Assembly: GCA_963931925.1 (NCBI GenBank)
Contig: OZ007576.1
Location: 12,661,082-12,725,081 of the forward strand
Reading direction: 5' to 3'
Source of the DNA: Onchidella celtica
Taxonomy: Eukaryota; Mollusca; Gastropoda; Systellommatophora; Onchidiidae
Length of the DNA: 64,000 nt
The position numbers were made by a program, and so were the translations under genes. The notes under the pieces were generated by a model that saw only the letters and a list, made by a program, of their open reading frames with translations, ran no database searches and was not told the origin of the DNA. Position 1 is the first letter of the stretch; every line of letters begins with the position of its first letter. Below are positions 25,305 to 37,516 of the stretch, one piece after another.

Positions 25305-25545
25305 CATGACAAGGTTCTATCTCCACTTATTAGTTGAGCTGAGTTACACACTACACAATACTTCTACGGGCCCGCTCCATCGTGTATCAAAGTATCAAGC
25401 AGAATCGGTGTGTAATTTATGAGTATTACTAAAAAGAAAAAAGAAAATTCTTTGCTCTAATCGCTATGGTCCCTTGAAACTTCAATCGTCGATTTCTCAA
25501 AAGTTGAAGGAAGGGAGTTGGAAACTCGTCTTTCTATAAGGACGA
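25305..25545 (+). repeat. Dispersed repeat family C, copy 2
   Basis: Collinear with copies at 8335 and 43712 (CACAATACTTCTACGGGCC, GTATCAAAGTATCAAGCAG, CTTCAATCGTCGATTTCTC). Non-coding. Confidence 0.8.
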
Positions 25546-25681
25546 TTTGTTTAAGCGAGTCTCATTCATGCCAGGTTTGTGCCCGTAGCTGTTTACTTTA
25601 TGACGTCATGGCGATATTCAATATAGAGGTGTGGAATGGCCTCCTCTATTTGTCGTGTCTGACACAAGAGACGTTCCATTA

Positions 25682-25878
25682 GGGTAGCCACACAAAGGCC
25701 ACCGAATTCGGTCAGCGAGCCACTAGGCGCTTTAGGTGAGAAGAATTGCACTATATAAACGGACCGAATCTAGGTGGGCTCTAATATGTGCAGCTGTTGA
25801 AATTATATAGTGCAATTCTTCTCACCTAAGGCGCCTAGTGGCTCGGTGACCGAATTCGGTGGCCTTGTGTGGCTACCC
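25682..25878. mobile_element. PIF/Harbinger-type palindromic MITE (197 bp)
   Basis: TIRs of about 80 bp starting GGGTAGCCACACAA and containing CCACCGAATTCGGT and GAGAAGAATTGCAC, nearly perfect. It is flanked by TTA on both sides (25679-25681 and 25879-25881), the Harbinger-type duplication. The central loop is about 40 bp. The arms can form a long hairpin if transcribed. Confidence 0.9.
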
Positions 25879-26144
25879 TTAGACTTTGCAGCTGTCTACA
25901 GTGAAATACTGAAATCCAACGTATCCTAGTGGTCCTGATTTTGTTCACCATAAAAATTTGGTTTCCCGGCTATATTTTTTGTGCTATTCTTGAATGTTCA
26001 TCGAAGTCATTTACTGTAGAATACTTTATATCATTAAAATGAAACTGCTCTTCATAGCATCGATAACTTTATACCATCGTCCATACGGTAAACTAGCCTG
26101 CAGATTCAGGTCTCAGTTTCAATTTTTTTTTTAATCGAAGTGTC

Positions 26145-26290
26145 AGTGGTCCTGTCCACAGCATCCGCTCCTCACCGTTATAGAGGCAAAGAGTGTTTTG
26201 CTTTGTCACACGTCACTTTCCGTAACATAGCGGAATGGGGCGGATGCAGCTGTGGACAAGACCACTACAACGTAATCAGGTCACTTATGA
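26145..26290 (-). mobile_element. Inverted partial copy of the 26512 insertion, with own hairpin ends
   Basis: The right part (CACCGTTATAGAGG to GGTCACTTAT) is the reverse complement of the first ~115 bp of the insertion at 26512 and stops at exactly the same terminal base (ATAAGTGACC reversed). In addition GTGGTCCTGTCCACAGC near the left and GCTGTGGACAAGACCAC near the right form an internal inverted repeat. It is probably a related non-autonomous element; the family is unknown. Confidence 0.5.
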
Positions 26291-26470
26291 GATGGGCGAC
26301 GGTCTCGACACTGTGGCCAACAGACATGCAGAATAGTATGTTACTTTGGAGTCTTTGCTCACCTATCAGTGTATAAAAGAGAACATGTGTAAACGGTGCA
26401 TGTTATATGAACTCATGAGGATGCCTTAAAACTCTACTTTTCCGACGAAGACCTTAATTTATTGTAGTTC

Positions 26471-26978
26471 CCGGGACACAGAATACCGAAATAAACCATT
26501 CCTTCTCCCACATAAGTGACCTGATTACGTTGTAGTGGTTTGGTCCACAGCATCCGCCCCACTCCGCTATTTTACGGAAAGTGACGTGTGACAAAGCAAA
26601 ACACTCTTTGCCTCTATAACGGTGTGGTTTGTGTATTTTCTGTCTTCTCTTAACTTTAGTTTGCTTTGTATTGTTTGAGTTTTATTTCTCACGCGGGGTT
26701 TTGCAACATACAACCTTTTCTTTTTGCTCAATTTTGACTTTGCTTATAGCCCTGCTGCGACCCCACAGTTTTTCTGTGGTTTTTATGATATTTCGTGAAC
26801 TTCTCCCACTATTTATGTCCACAAATTGTGCGCGTTATAAATAAGGTGGGCCCTCGTGTTTTGCGATCAATTATGATGGGGTGTGGTGCGTATTGCTGCA
26901 CTGTTGACACCGATGATACGCGCGCAAATAGACGAAGGAATTTTGAGAGTTGATTCGTCTCGGTGTACGGTGTCTTGA
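26471..26978 (+). mobile_element. MITE-A copy 4, split by a 288-bp insertion
   Basis: The left TIR CCGGGACACAGAATACC and the right end GATTCGTCTCGGTGTACGG belong to one MITE-A. The outer flanks carry the 7-bp duplication GTAGTTC (26464-26470 and 26979-26985). The interior GATACGCGCGCAAATAGACG matches the other copies. Confidence 0.85.
26512..26799 (+). mobile_element. 288-bp insertion in MITE-A with 10-bp TSD
   Basis: Bounded on both sides by CTTCTCCCAC, a sequence present once in intact MITE-A, so the insertion is clean. It starts ATAAGTGACCTGATTACG and ends ATGATATTTCGTGA. No inverted ends, no poly(A), no ORF. A part, ACGCGGGGTTTTGCAACATAC, resembles a stretch near 43408. Confidence 0.65.
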
Positions 26979-26999
26979 GTAGTTCTCTGTCACATCCAA

Positions 27000-27685
27000 G
27001 CTAATTATATTTTGATAACTAGCTTTAAATGTTTCTTTTTCCAGTTGCAAGAGATGTATTGTCGGACTCAGGTGGGTTAATTGAGTTTTTTATATTTTTT
27101 TATTCATGCATAATTTTTATGTACGTGGAAAAACTGCCTCAAAATAGTTCACATGTAACGCTCGGCACTTTCGAGATAGAGCCAAAAATAGGTGCATAGG
27201 TACTTCCTGGTCCTGTCGGTTTTCGGCATAAATAGATATTTCAGTTATTTCTTTTGGGCTGGGGAAAAGAATTTTAATGAATTCCACCTATATATGTTGT
27301 TGTTGTTCTTTTGTTTTTTCTGATCCAATCTAATGGTCTTTTTAAATTTACGTAGATTTTGAACGCATTTTGCTCAAAAGTGACTTTTTCTACCTTGCCA
27401 CCTTGAAATAACCATAACTTGGTCAATTTTCAACATTTTTACACGAAATAAAGTGCATTCTTCTCAGGACAGTCTGTACTTTCACTGCATCGTATATCTT
27501 TAACTCAGTTTTGAAAAAAATTGGTAATGTTGACCATTTCCCTAGAGCGAGTCACAAATAACGAAAAATATAGCTGCAAATGTATTTGGGCCACGGTTCA
27601 TGATTGTGAGTAGACAGTCACCCAGTGACAGTCGGGCCTTCTTTCAAATTGTTCAGCTTTCTGTTCGTAAATTGTATACAGACTT
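27000..27685. other. Non-coding stretch
   Basis: AT-rich DNA. I see no gene, RNA or inverted repeat. Confidence 0.45.
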
Positions 27686-27688
27686 AAG

Positions 27689-27893
27689 CCGTGTTTCCAT
27701 GTGCACGGAAATGGAAACGGCAACGGAAACGTCAAAAATCCACGAAGTAGTAACATGAAAGTGTTTCCATGTGTTCGGAAACGGCGGTGTCGTACAAATG
27801 AAAACATTTTTTTTTCTATTTCACGACTTCAAGGGGTTTTTTTTTACGTTTCGGTTTGCCGTTTCCCTTTCCGTAAATATGAAATTCCAGTTT
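27689..27893. mobile_element. MITE-D copy 1 (diverged foldback)
   Basis: Left part GTGTTTCCATGTGCACGG with AACGGAAACGTCAAAAATCC; right part GGTTTGCCGTTTCCC and TTTCCGTAAATATG as a loose inverted copy. It shares its core with 30078. Non-coding, ends approximate. Confidence 0.6.
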
Positions 27894-28683
27894 CACGTCA
27901 TTAAACTGAAGACACTTTCATGTTGCTCTATTCAAACGCTATGTCAACTGAAAAGCAAAACCACTGCTTACGCAGTTATGATTCATCGTGACGTAAGTTG
28001 CCCTGAGGCAGATGATAATATAATAGAGAGATATTTCTCTTAAGAATTTGAAAGAGCTTTTTGTATGGTTAAAGAAGCGCGAGGCCTTTACTTTCAGATG
28101 TATTCACACAGACGACTGGCTTAGCTGATACAGTATCACACCTACTAACATTACAACCCAAAAATGGCATCAACAGTTCTATACAAGTCATAATTCAACA
28201 TTTAAAGACTGAGACCTCATCCTAGGCAACAAACATTCCACATAAACCTATGGACAAAAGTGACAGTACAACCATGCATAACACACAAGATGGAAAGAAA
28301 GAACTTAGTAACTGATTTGTGCTAATAAATAATGTTTAATAAATCCATTATTTACATTTTCTGGACAAGTAGCAGGTCTGTGGAAAGTAAGCGCAAGCTA
28401 TACTGATGTATACTAAGAAGGGCGACAAAAATCTGACCAAAAAATTGTTTCTAAAAACTCAAAATTGTGCTGCACTAACCCACTGACCCATTCATGCCTA
28501 TGGTGTATTTCACACTGGTCAACAAAAAACCGAGCTCAACAGTCTGAGAATGTATCGACATGTGTAATTCATGTATTGAAAACAATCAGGAGCAGCGCAT
28601 CATGTCATTTGTGATTTGTTTTACAATCTACCGGTGTATTTCAAAGGAATGGTCGGCTGTGTGAAGTACAATCATTGAAATAG

Positions 28684-28731
28684 CCTCTCTCTCTCTCTCT
28701 CTTTCCCTCTCTGTCTCTCCCTCTCTGTCTG

Positions 28732-28828
<97 letters not shown>
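28684..28828. repeat. (CT)n microsatellite
   Basis: About 145 bp of CT with a few TGTC and CCCT interruptions. Confidence 0.97.
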
Positions 28829-29424
28829 GATGGGCGTGGCGAAAAACTCTCAACAACAAAAAGAATACAACAACAGCGTGCTTACGAGTAAGTCTAGCTT
28901 TGTAACTTGTTCTAAATCATTGTAATTAAAATTTAGCACCTATTTCAGTAAAACCCATTCTTTTCCAAACCTAACCATTGTTTTCTTTAAAAATCTCTTC
29001 AGGCTACTAAATACGACTCTCTTCTTGTTGAATTCCTTGCGTAGATCGGCCGCTTAATGCCATTCCTTGTAGGTTTGATATCAACAATGTTCTTGTTCCT
29101 CATGCCCCTATCTCATGTAACAAATCATTGCAGAGAAAACCATATCGTAAAATTCTACCTTAAGTACAGACATTTTTCAGACATGCATGGAAAACAATGG
29201 GTCAATTTAATTGGGTCAAGGCATAAAAAAAAATAACCAAAATATAAACAATTGCCAACAACAACCAAAAAAACACAACATAATCAAACAAAGCAATGTA
29301 GGAAGATTATGTTATATATGTATATATCTGTAGCAACACGCAGTGTATAACAATAAATATAAATATATAATAAATATTATCAGTTTTATTTATTTGTCTA
29401 TTTGTCTATTGTCTATTTGTCTAT

Positions 29425-29700
29425 TTGTATAACTCTTTAATCCCATTTGGGAAATTTGCCTTTGTGCCATTGCAGCCCAGTTACAACTGGAGCAAGCACG
29501 TCGTCGCCACAGTGCAGCGCCGGTCGGCGGTTCTTTTTTTTTTTGGAGGGGGGGGAGATGAGGGAGGGGGGGGGGAATGGTAGGGATGAATTTTATTTAA
29601 TTTTGCCCGGGCAGCGGCCTGTTCGGCCTGCTCTTTACGATTTCCAACTGCCAAGGTATCTTTAACGTGCGCAACGTGCACACGGGCCCTCCGAATTTTT
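29425..29700 (+). repeat. Dispersed repeat family E, copy 1
   Basis: Shares with 60565 the run CCATTTGGGAAATTTGCC, GCAGCCCAGTTACAACTGG, TGCAGCGCC, GCCCGGGCAGCGGCCTG and ATTTCCAACTG. After that this copy continues with CCAAGGTATCTTTAACGTG, where the other is interrupted by an LTR. It contains a poly-T/poly-G tract at 29532-29575. Family unknown. Confidence 0.75.
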
Positions 29701-29897
29701 TCGTCCTTATCGGAGAAGACTAGGTACTCGATCCTACCTCTCAATAGGGTCAGGGACACGAAAATGTGAGAAAAATGCCAAACTTTCAACATGCATGCAT
29801 TCGGCTCCAAAATCACAATCAAGTCACAGAATAATGAAAACAAATGTCTCTCCTAACAGTCACTCAAATTTCAAGATACTTTAAGAGCGATCGCGCG

Positions 29898-29945
29898 CGC
29901 ACACACACACACACACATACACTCACACATACACACACACTAGCA
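29898..29945. repeat. (CA)n microsatellite
   Basis: CA-rich run with CACACATACACTC interruptions. Confidence 0.9.
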
Positions 29946-30077
29946 CACATACATTTACGCACAAACACAGCCCTCGATTATCCTCTTTTTTTAATGGAAC
30001 ACAATCACTCACTGGACCGTTTCAGATCCTGCCTGGGTTGTGTCCTACGGCTAATCGTCACCGTTTCTGAGTAAAGT

Positions 30078-30247
30078 TGAGTTTTCATGAATACGGAAAC
30101 GGAAACGTCAAAAATCCTTCAAGTAGTGAAAAAGAAGGAATGTTTTCATGTGTAACGAAACGCCGTGTCCGTACACATGGAAACACTCTTTCTTTTTACT
30201 GCTTGATGGATTTTTGACGTTTCCGTTTCCGTACACTTGTAAACTCA
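30078..30247. mobile_element. MITE-D copy 2 (170-bp foldback)
   Basis: Starts TGAGTTTTCATGAATACGG and ends CCGTACACTTGTAAACTCA. The inner arms GAAACGGAAACGTCAAAAAT and ATTTTTGACGTTTCCGTTTC are a perfect inverted pair. No TSD is evident. Confidence 0.75.
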
Positions 30248-31155
30248 GCTCAAGAAGAGTTTCGTTACAGACTTGTAATCATTAAAGAACGGTTTCTGGC
30301 CATCTGTTTTATTAAAGTAATCCATTTTTTTTTATCTTGGACGATACAATCATCTGTAATAATATAAGACTGCATTCGAAAAGAAGTCAATCTGGCATTG
30401 TAGCCATATAAGGGAAGGTCTGGCGTGTGTAATCTGTCATTCCGTTCCACATCAGGCGATTAATCAGCTTAGATGGTAATATTCACCATCACGCTTAAAT
30501 GGATTTATAGCAAAGAATACTAGAAACAATAAGATGAGAGAGCCAGGTCTTTTAGCGTGCACAGATTTCGCACCGCCACCTAGCGGCGAATGCGCGGAAG
30601 TAATGAACAATGCAAAAAATAGCCATATAGGGAAAATAGGGAAATACTGTTCACTGTTCAGCTACCGCTGTATGTCTTGACTGACGCTATTTTTTTCATA
30701 ATTCTAACTTCAATCGCTGTGGGGAAGCTTTGACTTAGTCGCAGTAGCACTGTAACAAATTAGCATCATTAATTTTTATCGTTTTATCAAGCATTCTTTT
30801 CGTGCTGTCCGCCATATGCCTCGTACCACATCAGCGCACAAACTGTGTGCACGATTTTTTTAGAAGTGCGAAAAAGGGAGTGTCTCATGTTATCGTTTCT
30901 AGTATATTTGGGCACAGTTAGAACAGCGAAAACATCGGTCAACTGGTATATTTGTGTTGTTCCACTAGTGACAGGAAGGCGTCATGACGGGATTCAACCT
31001 GGAACATATTTTTTTTTTTTTTGTGGCAATTATTGAAAAACGCCAGCAACTTCACCAGGTACCGTGAGGAGACTTGGGCGAATCTACATTAGCAGGCATG
31101 AAAGAAGAAGCAGAAGAAGAAGAAGAAAGCCAGGTGATAGGTTTTATCTCAGTCA

Positions 31156-31294
31156 GTGGCCGTATGCATAATCAATGCGTAAACTAAAGTAAATACGTTG
31201 ACTGGTGTTAACACGAGAAATTGTATTCATTTCTTGCGTTAACACCAGTCAACGTATTTACTTTAGTTTACGCATTGATTATGCATACGGCCAC
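31156..31294. mobile_element. Near-perfect 139-bp foldback element
   Basis: Arms of about 58 bp, starting GTGGCCGTATGCATAATC with a matching end, separated by a loop of roughly 20 bp. The bases CAG occur on both sides if the element is taken as TGGCCG...CGGCCA, a possible 3-bp TSD. The arms show almost no mismatch, which suggests a recent origin. Confidence 0.8.
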
Positions 31295-31299
31295 AGGCC

Positions 31300-33889
31300 C
31301 CTAACTTAACTCCTGATCTCAGTCATTCGGTGCGTAAACTTAAAACGAATAGATTAAAGGGATGTCTGGTATTTCCACGCCTAATTTAACGGCAACAAAA
31401 CTGTACACTCCAGTACAGTAAGGGAAGCCTTACGTTACATCACAGGCAGCGTCTTTACAAAAAAAAGGCGTGAAGTCTCAGGGTTGATTTTCTTTAAAAC
31501 TGTTTCAGTACGTATAAATAAGGTGAGAGGTTATAACTCGTCATCATGTGCTACACCATAAAGCCAGGCTTTCAGTTGTTACAACCTGTCCTGGGTGAGG
31601 CCCTATAAATAATTATGTCAAATGACGTAGATTTACTGCACTGTAATGTTTTGTGTTTATTTATTTTTTTTGCGTCCGCCTTTTTCTTCTGGGGATAGAA
31701 ATGACACTGCAAATACTCTTACATCCTGGTTGCACTGAATGTGTTTGAAACTGCGATGAACGATTAGATGGAGATGTAAAGCAGTATGCATGATTACAAG
31801 ATAACGTGAGAGGGGGAAAAAACTATTTGCATACACATATAATATTCTGGTTTTGAAGGCTCAACCAATGGAAGTGATTTCAAAGTAGACAAAAACAACG
31901 CACACAGATATCAAGACTATGTACCATAGTCCTGCAAGTAATTACTTGAATGAGAATGTTTAATTACACTCCGTATGTTCTCTATTTTGCTTTGTAAATT
32001 AGACTGTGCGAACTTGACAACATTCTGAATGAAAGGAAGAGTACAGTATAAATGATATTTAAGTATGATTTGGCAAGTCAGTATGAACAGTTACATAAGA
32101 GATACAAAACAAATTACAGCCTTCAAGTTTTGCAACATTGCATGCAACAGTGCAAATGCCTTGAGTACGGTAAAATAATAAAGTTTCCTTATGAATAATC
32201 AGATGTTGGTGAATGTAGATAAAAGAGACTGTCGCCAATGCAATGGCAAAAAGGTTTCAGTATGAAATAAGTGTCCATCAGGGTTATATAGCATTATAAT
32301 TATTATACAGGGTTAGAATACATTGTTGTTATGTACATCAATTTAGTACCGAAATCAAGAATTTCACTATTTCACAAGCAGAGTATCACAGTTTCAGGTC
32401 ATCATCAGTTTTCAGTCGTTTTACAATCAGTTTTTTTTTTTTTTTGATAGCTGAATAGAGAAATCTACCCACTGGTATGACTGTTTGCAAACATAGAATT
32501 AGAAACAACATGAAACGTTCTAAATAAGACCATGCCTCTCTCTCTGTCTCAGGGTGACAAATCATGCCACAAACAGTATTACACATGTATTGCAGAATAA
32601 TGTAGTCATACACTGAGGATGTATGTAACATTGGCTTCCTCACATTGCCAATAACGTTATAATATTGCAGAAAATATTCACGAGCCGAATATAAAATATA
32701 ATCGCTTTCTCACTCAGTTCATTTGAATTTAAAGTAATATGTAGTTGCAGTTTGTTTCTGACTAAAAATATTTTTTTCCAAATAATTTTTTTTATTTATT
32801 TCTGAAATTTTGCATTTGACATGGCTAGAATTTTAGCATTTTCTGATACTTCCAAGAAGGTCATTTTACTTCACAACAAACTGTATGTCAAAAGCCTCGT
32901 CTCACTATTGGAAAGTTTGAGAGATTTACATCGTATAAATGTAACATTGGTTACGTTTAATTTGAGTAGGCAGCACTGCTCACCACATTTGGAAGGAGAC
33001 GACATTCCAGTTCAAACCTGTGCGATTTGGAGAATTTGTTACTAAGCTGTTTTTCTAAGTGAGCGAAAAATGGCAGGTGTTCAGTGGTGCATGGTGCATG
33101 CCATGTTGTTTGCCAGAGTACAGACAAAGATTTTTGTGGCACCACCTTTCTGTAGAACGTTCATATCAGAGAGTTCCATTTACATTATAGGGACAAAGGA
33201 AAAAAAAAAAGCCGAAACTCAACTGTAATTACTTTGTAATTATGTAACTAAGACCGATTGTTTCAAGGCCACATGCAGTTTCGAAATAATCGGTACATTG
33301 GCAAAAAAGTTATTCCTCCACAATAGCCTTTTGTTTTTTCTTTCATGAACTTCACCAAACTAATAAAACTGAAAATATAAACTGTCACAATCTAAAATAA
33401 ACTGGAGTAGATTTACACGTTCCCTATACTGGGAATGTTATACTGTGAATGCCGATGACAATTACAGTCTGGTCACCTTCAAATTCTCTTCACTTAATTT
33501 GAGCTCACTTTCAGCAATAACATACTTGTTCCCTACGACATCAAAAGGTTGGGCCATGTGAATAACAAAATCTGAAGTGAGATCAATGAAAATATCCCAG
33601 TATTATGAAAGAAAGTGAGTTATGTGATTTCTTATTGAAATTCATTGGAATATTCATTGGAATATTAGATCTACCTGAAGTAAACAACATAACAGGAATC
33701 CTACAGTACATATTGTACAGATATTTGCACCAGCTTTGTGTGATTTGCAGTGCTCTCAAAAACATGTAAACAACAGATAAGCATGAGTCGAGTATAGCTA
33801 ACGAGGCAAAATAAATGTGTCCAACAATAACAGAAGCCTACTGATTTGGGGAGGCAAAAAGAAAAAACAAAACGAAAGCTGACCAATGT
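31300..33889. other. Downstream region and probable 3' UTR of the PTB-domain gene
   Basis: No ORF of note. Because the gene above ends at 33890 on the minus strand, its 3' UTR must lie here. Minus-strand AATAAA motifs (TTTATT on the plus strand) occur, for example near 32790, but I cannot say which is used. Confidence 0.4.
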
Positions 33890-35359
33890 TTATCTCTTAC
33901 TGACACCATAACTCTGAATGTGCGGAGAGTATCTGCCAGTATTTGCTCCTAGTGCATGATGCCCCCCAACAAAGACAGGAGACTCAGTCCGTCTCAGGTG
34001 ACGGAATTCTCCACTATTTGGCCTGGAGTTGCTGCCAACATTCATTTCGCTCCTGATCAGTTCCGCCGGCAGGCTGCGTGTCAGATGGGGTTGGTGAAAC
34101 TGATGCCCCATCCTAAGCTGTACACCGTCCTCCACGTCATCATTGTAATCAGGTGGAACTTCATCCACTGTGGGAGCCATGCGATTATGCGGTATCCGAG
34201 AACCACCCATGGGCATGGTATAGATGTCCTCAAAGGCTTCGCTTTTGTAATGTACAAGTGGAACAGGCTCTCTCTGTTCATAGTCAGAGCCGTGTTGGGA
34301 ATTTTGTGAATTCTGTCGGCAATGTACCGGGCGGTACAACCTCGGACTCATTGGCGGGCTAGTAACTTTAGGCGGGTATACAATGTCCTTCAAAGGTGGT
34401 GGGGTACCAGGAGATTTATCCGATCTAGAATGTGGGTATCCGTTCAAATCTGGTAGGTCAGGCCTATGTGGTACTTGTGGAGACAGCTTAACGTCTCTCT
34501 GGTTTTTCGAATTGGGAGAAGCCAGGCGTAGGTTATTTACATCTGGGGATGGTTTCAACTTCTGAGGCACCTGCAGAGAATTCCTTGGAGAATCGAAAGA
34601 CGCTGCTTTCTTGAGTTTCGGTGAAGGCGTTATGTCAGCTGGATCCTTCTCACCTGTGTCACCGCCTTCACTTCCAGGGGATGTTAAATCCACGCCACTT
34701 TCAGTAGAACCATTTCGATCTTTCGCCATTTCACCAACAATATTTAAATTGAGACATCTGCGTTTGTTGGCTTGATCCACATTGCCGTGAGCGCGACTGA
34801 TGGTATCGTAGTCTTTCGGTGGGAGGAGGATTGGAGTGTCTTTCATCTGAAGACGAAACTTAAGCTCATCGGCGACATTGTCAAATGCTTCAACGTCTTT
34901 CAAGCTTTGTAAATCAGCGTCGATTTCGTCACTGCCAAAGGTTGGGGAGCCATCTTCACTGTAGGCGCTTGAGGCGGAATCGGTTGTATGTTGTTCGCTC
35001 ATGCCATCCGAGGACGTCAGTCTCGGGTCATCCACCTGACCTCCGTTGGCCAGATCAATTTCTACCTTACGAATGTTTTCCATGTTGGCTTCAACTAAAG
35101 CTGCCATCTGGCTGGCAAAAATGCTGGCTGTGTTGGGCTCGTCAAATCGATAGACATGAACATGTACATATCTCTGCGTGCGAGGCATGTAACCCAGGTA
35201 GATACAGGCCACTATGTCATCCAGACGTCCATCCTCAGGCCGTGTGGCTTGATGTACATACGTCACATCTCTGGCTGGAATTGTCGGGAATTTAATCTTT
35301 TTTATGTTTTTTTTCTTTTCTTCCACGTCTTGTGTTATTTTGAGCTCCTTTCGGCTGAC
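33890..35359 (-). CDS. PTB/PID-domain adaptor protein, last exon
   Basis: Last coding exon (489 codons plus TAA) of a two-exon protein of about 551 residues. It starts right after a splice acceptor (TTTTCGCAG|GTC); the Met four codons upstream is intronic and not used. It supplies the second half of a PTB domain: IKFPTIPARDVTYVHQATR, then DIVACIYLGYMPRTQRYVHV and the closing helix FDEPNTASIFASQMAALVEA (protein residues about 85-155). The remaining ~395 residues look disordered and rich in Ser, Pro, Asp and Asn. They carry proline stretches (SPGTPPPLKD, VTSPPMSP) and tyrosines in acidic settings (KDYDTI, EDIYTM, PPDYNDD) that could be phosphorylated. PTB domains bind NPxY-type tails or phospholipids (knowledge), so a cytoplasmic signalling scaffold is inferred. 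Codon use and the long open frame support a real host gene. I do not recognise the orthologue. Confidence 0.88.
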   Translation of the reverse strand, partial: VSRKELKITQDVEEKKKNIKKIKFPTIPARDVTYVHQATRPEDGRLDDIVACIYLGYMPRTQRYVHVHVYRFDEPNTASIFASQMAALVEANMENIRKVEIDLANGGQVDDPRLTSSDGMSEQHTTDSASSAYSEDGSPTFGSDEIDADLQSLKDVEAFDNVADELKFRLQMKDTPILLPPKDYDTISRAHGNVDQANKRRCLNLNIVGEMAKDRNGSTESGVDLTSPGSEGGDTGEKDPADITPSPKLKKAASFDSPRNSLQVPQKLKPSPDVNNLRLASPNSKNQRDVKLSPQVPHRPDLPDLNGYPHSRSDKSPGTPPPLKDIVYPPKVTSPPMSPRLYRPVHCRQNSQNSQHGSDYEQREPVPLVHYKSEAFEDIYTMPMGGSRIPHNRMAPTVDEVPPDYNDDVEDGVQLRMGHQFHQPHLTRSLPAELIRSEMNVGSNSRPNSGEFRHLRRTESPVFVGGHHALGANTGRYSPHIQSYGVSKR

Positions 35360-36337
35360 CTGCGAAAACAAAAGGAAACGAAGATGTTAGATAACATAAT
35401 TAAAAAATAATCTTTCATGGTGCATAGTAATATTTTCCATGGTCGATTCGTCAAGTCCGTGTCTGCTCTCAAATTTTCTGTCCGCCTTTGTGGATTTTTA
35501 ATGAAAGCCAACAGAAAGTAGGGTTAAGAAGAAGAAACGGTATGAAGAAAAGAATGCTTCGATAGCATGTCCCAAATTTCAAGGTTAAGCTTTTAAAAAC
35601 CCTGGACGCACTTGAGTTGTTCGCGACATCTGCTATTTTGACTTGTAGTTGTATGTAGTAAGAACAGAAATACAGGAAAGACCTTCATAGCTTCTCAACC
35701 GATGAGCATTCACAAGATTGCATTTTAAAGCACTTTACTCGTATGTTTCAGTTGTGAAAAAGAATTTGTTTTCACTATTTAAACAGAAATTAATATTTAT
35801 GATGAACAGTCTTGACTGCACCGTTCTTTCTCTAGAAATGAGAAGACAGAGGACACCGAGTTTCCAAGGCCACCCCCACCTTCTCATTTCCTCCTCTCTT
35901 CGACATCAACCCGACCCTCTTTCACTCCTTTCCTTTCACTTAACAATAATGAGCCACTGGGAACAATAAGTACTGGTCTAAGTCCAGTTTGGGTCATTTT
36001 CGAGTTATGAAAACCACGGTGTTCAGACGGCTTTTACCCATCAAGTGCGTAAAAGGTCCAAGTCCTGCAACTCCAATATGCCAGATTCATTTCGTTTCTT
36101 GGACACGGACAACACTGGTCTAACTCCAAAACGTCCCATAATTCCCTTAAAGACTACGATTTTTGCTGCGAAAAATCACTCATAAAATGTGAATCCCATC
36201 ACCTTCTGTTTTAAGAATAAAGGAAATCGGAAATTATGTTAAATTATTTGATTTGGGGGCAAAACGAAGTTTCCCTCGAAACTTGATTTTCTCAAAACTA
36301 GAAAATTGGCACTTAGACCAGTGTTGTTCTCAGTGGC

Positions 36338-36520
36338 TCAATTGGGGGGGGGGGGGGGGGTTTAGAATTAAAAAGGGCCTAAGTGCCATGGCAAGTAGAT
36401 CCCTTGTACTTCTAACTCCCTTAAATAAACTGAGGAGGTTAGAATTACAAGGGATCTCAGTACCAACGGCATTTACACCCTTCTAATTGTAACCCCTCCC
36501 CCCCCCCCCTCAATTTCTTT
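36338..36520. repeat. Foldback repeat with G and C tract ends
   Basis: Two arms of about 85 bp in inverted orientation: CTCAATT followed by a G tract, TAGAATT, GATCCCTTGTACTTCTAAC, and the inverse GTTAGAATTACAAGGGATC, CTAATTGTAA, C tract, TCAATTT. The loop is about 14 bp. It is likely a MITE; no TSD established. Confidence 0.6.
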
Positions 36521-37516
36521 GACGTAGTCCACTTCAGTTTGTCCCATCTTTCCTCGCTCGCTCAGTTAAACTCTCTGTCACCTTCACTTAAGGGCATGCG
36601 CTGTTAAATAATATCAAAATTTTTCATTTTTGGTAAAAATTTTGAAAAAAAAATTCGATTTTGGCTTGTCAATCTAATTTTGTATCTGGAACAATGTGCA
36701 AAAGTTACGAAATTGCGCTTTTAAGATTCAAATTGGTATCGATATATCATATTTTGGACTGTTTTAATAGGAATTTTGTGAACTCTTCAGCGATTTTCTC
36801 AAAACTGATATTTTCAGCAGAAAAATTGCTACAACGTTTTTATTTTCTGTCCAAAATAAGCTGAAATTTGCAGGGATGTTTTGTCAGTGTATATCAAACA
36901 TTTGGATAGAGCAAAACTGCGACATCTGCATCCATATTTGTTTTAATATTATTTTAATTAAGGAAAATTATTTTTTTTTTAATGAATCACAAAGGATCAG
37001 CAATGAATTATAAGAGACAGGATAAATAGAGTTCAAAACCCTCCTATACAAAGTTTTATGTAGGTCCTAAGTTACGACATGCCAAGTTCCAGAACAATTG
37101 ATAGAAAAATATAAAAGTTACAGGAAAACTAGAAATGCATGATAAAAATCCAAGATGGCCGCCACTATTGTTCTACGATAATGACAAAAAAAAAAAACAT
37201 TCTGTCCATTTATCATGTCCTAGCACCCCGATGGACAGATCTATGAGATAAAATGTGTAACCTTAACCCCTCACCATTTTTTATGGAGTTTTTTTTGTTT
37301 GTTGTTTTTTCACAGTAAAGATGATCTGGAGTGGGGGTGGTTACCATGCAGCATGGGAAGAGGTCGGTAGATTTGAGTTGTTTGGTTCAAAGTCAGCAAG
37401 ACACTCTTGCTAGTATAGGCTTAGGTAATCACGAAGTTCGAAAAAAAAACACCGTCATTTTAAGGCCTAACTATCATGATTGTTTGAAAACGCATCAAAA
37501 ACATTTTTGCAGCCCC

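Noticed and set aside
34885-35295. 136-codon plus-strand frame
   Set aside because: Antisense shadow of the PTB-protein exon, which has clear domain content on the minus strand.
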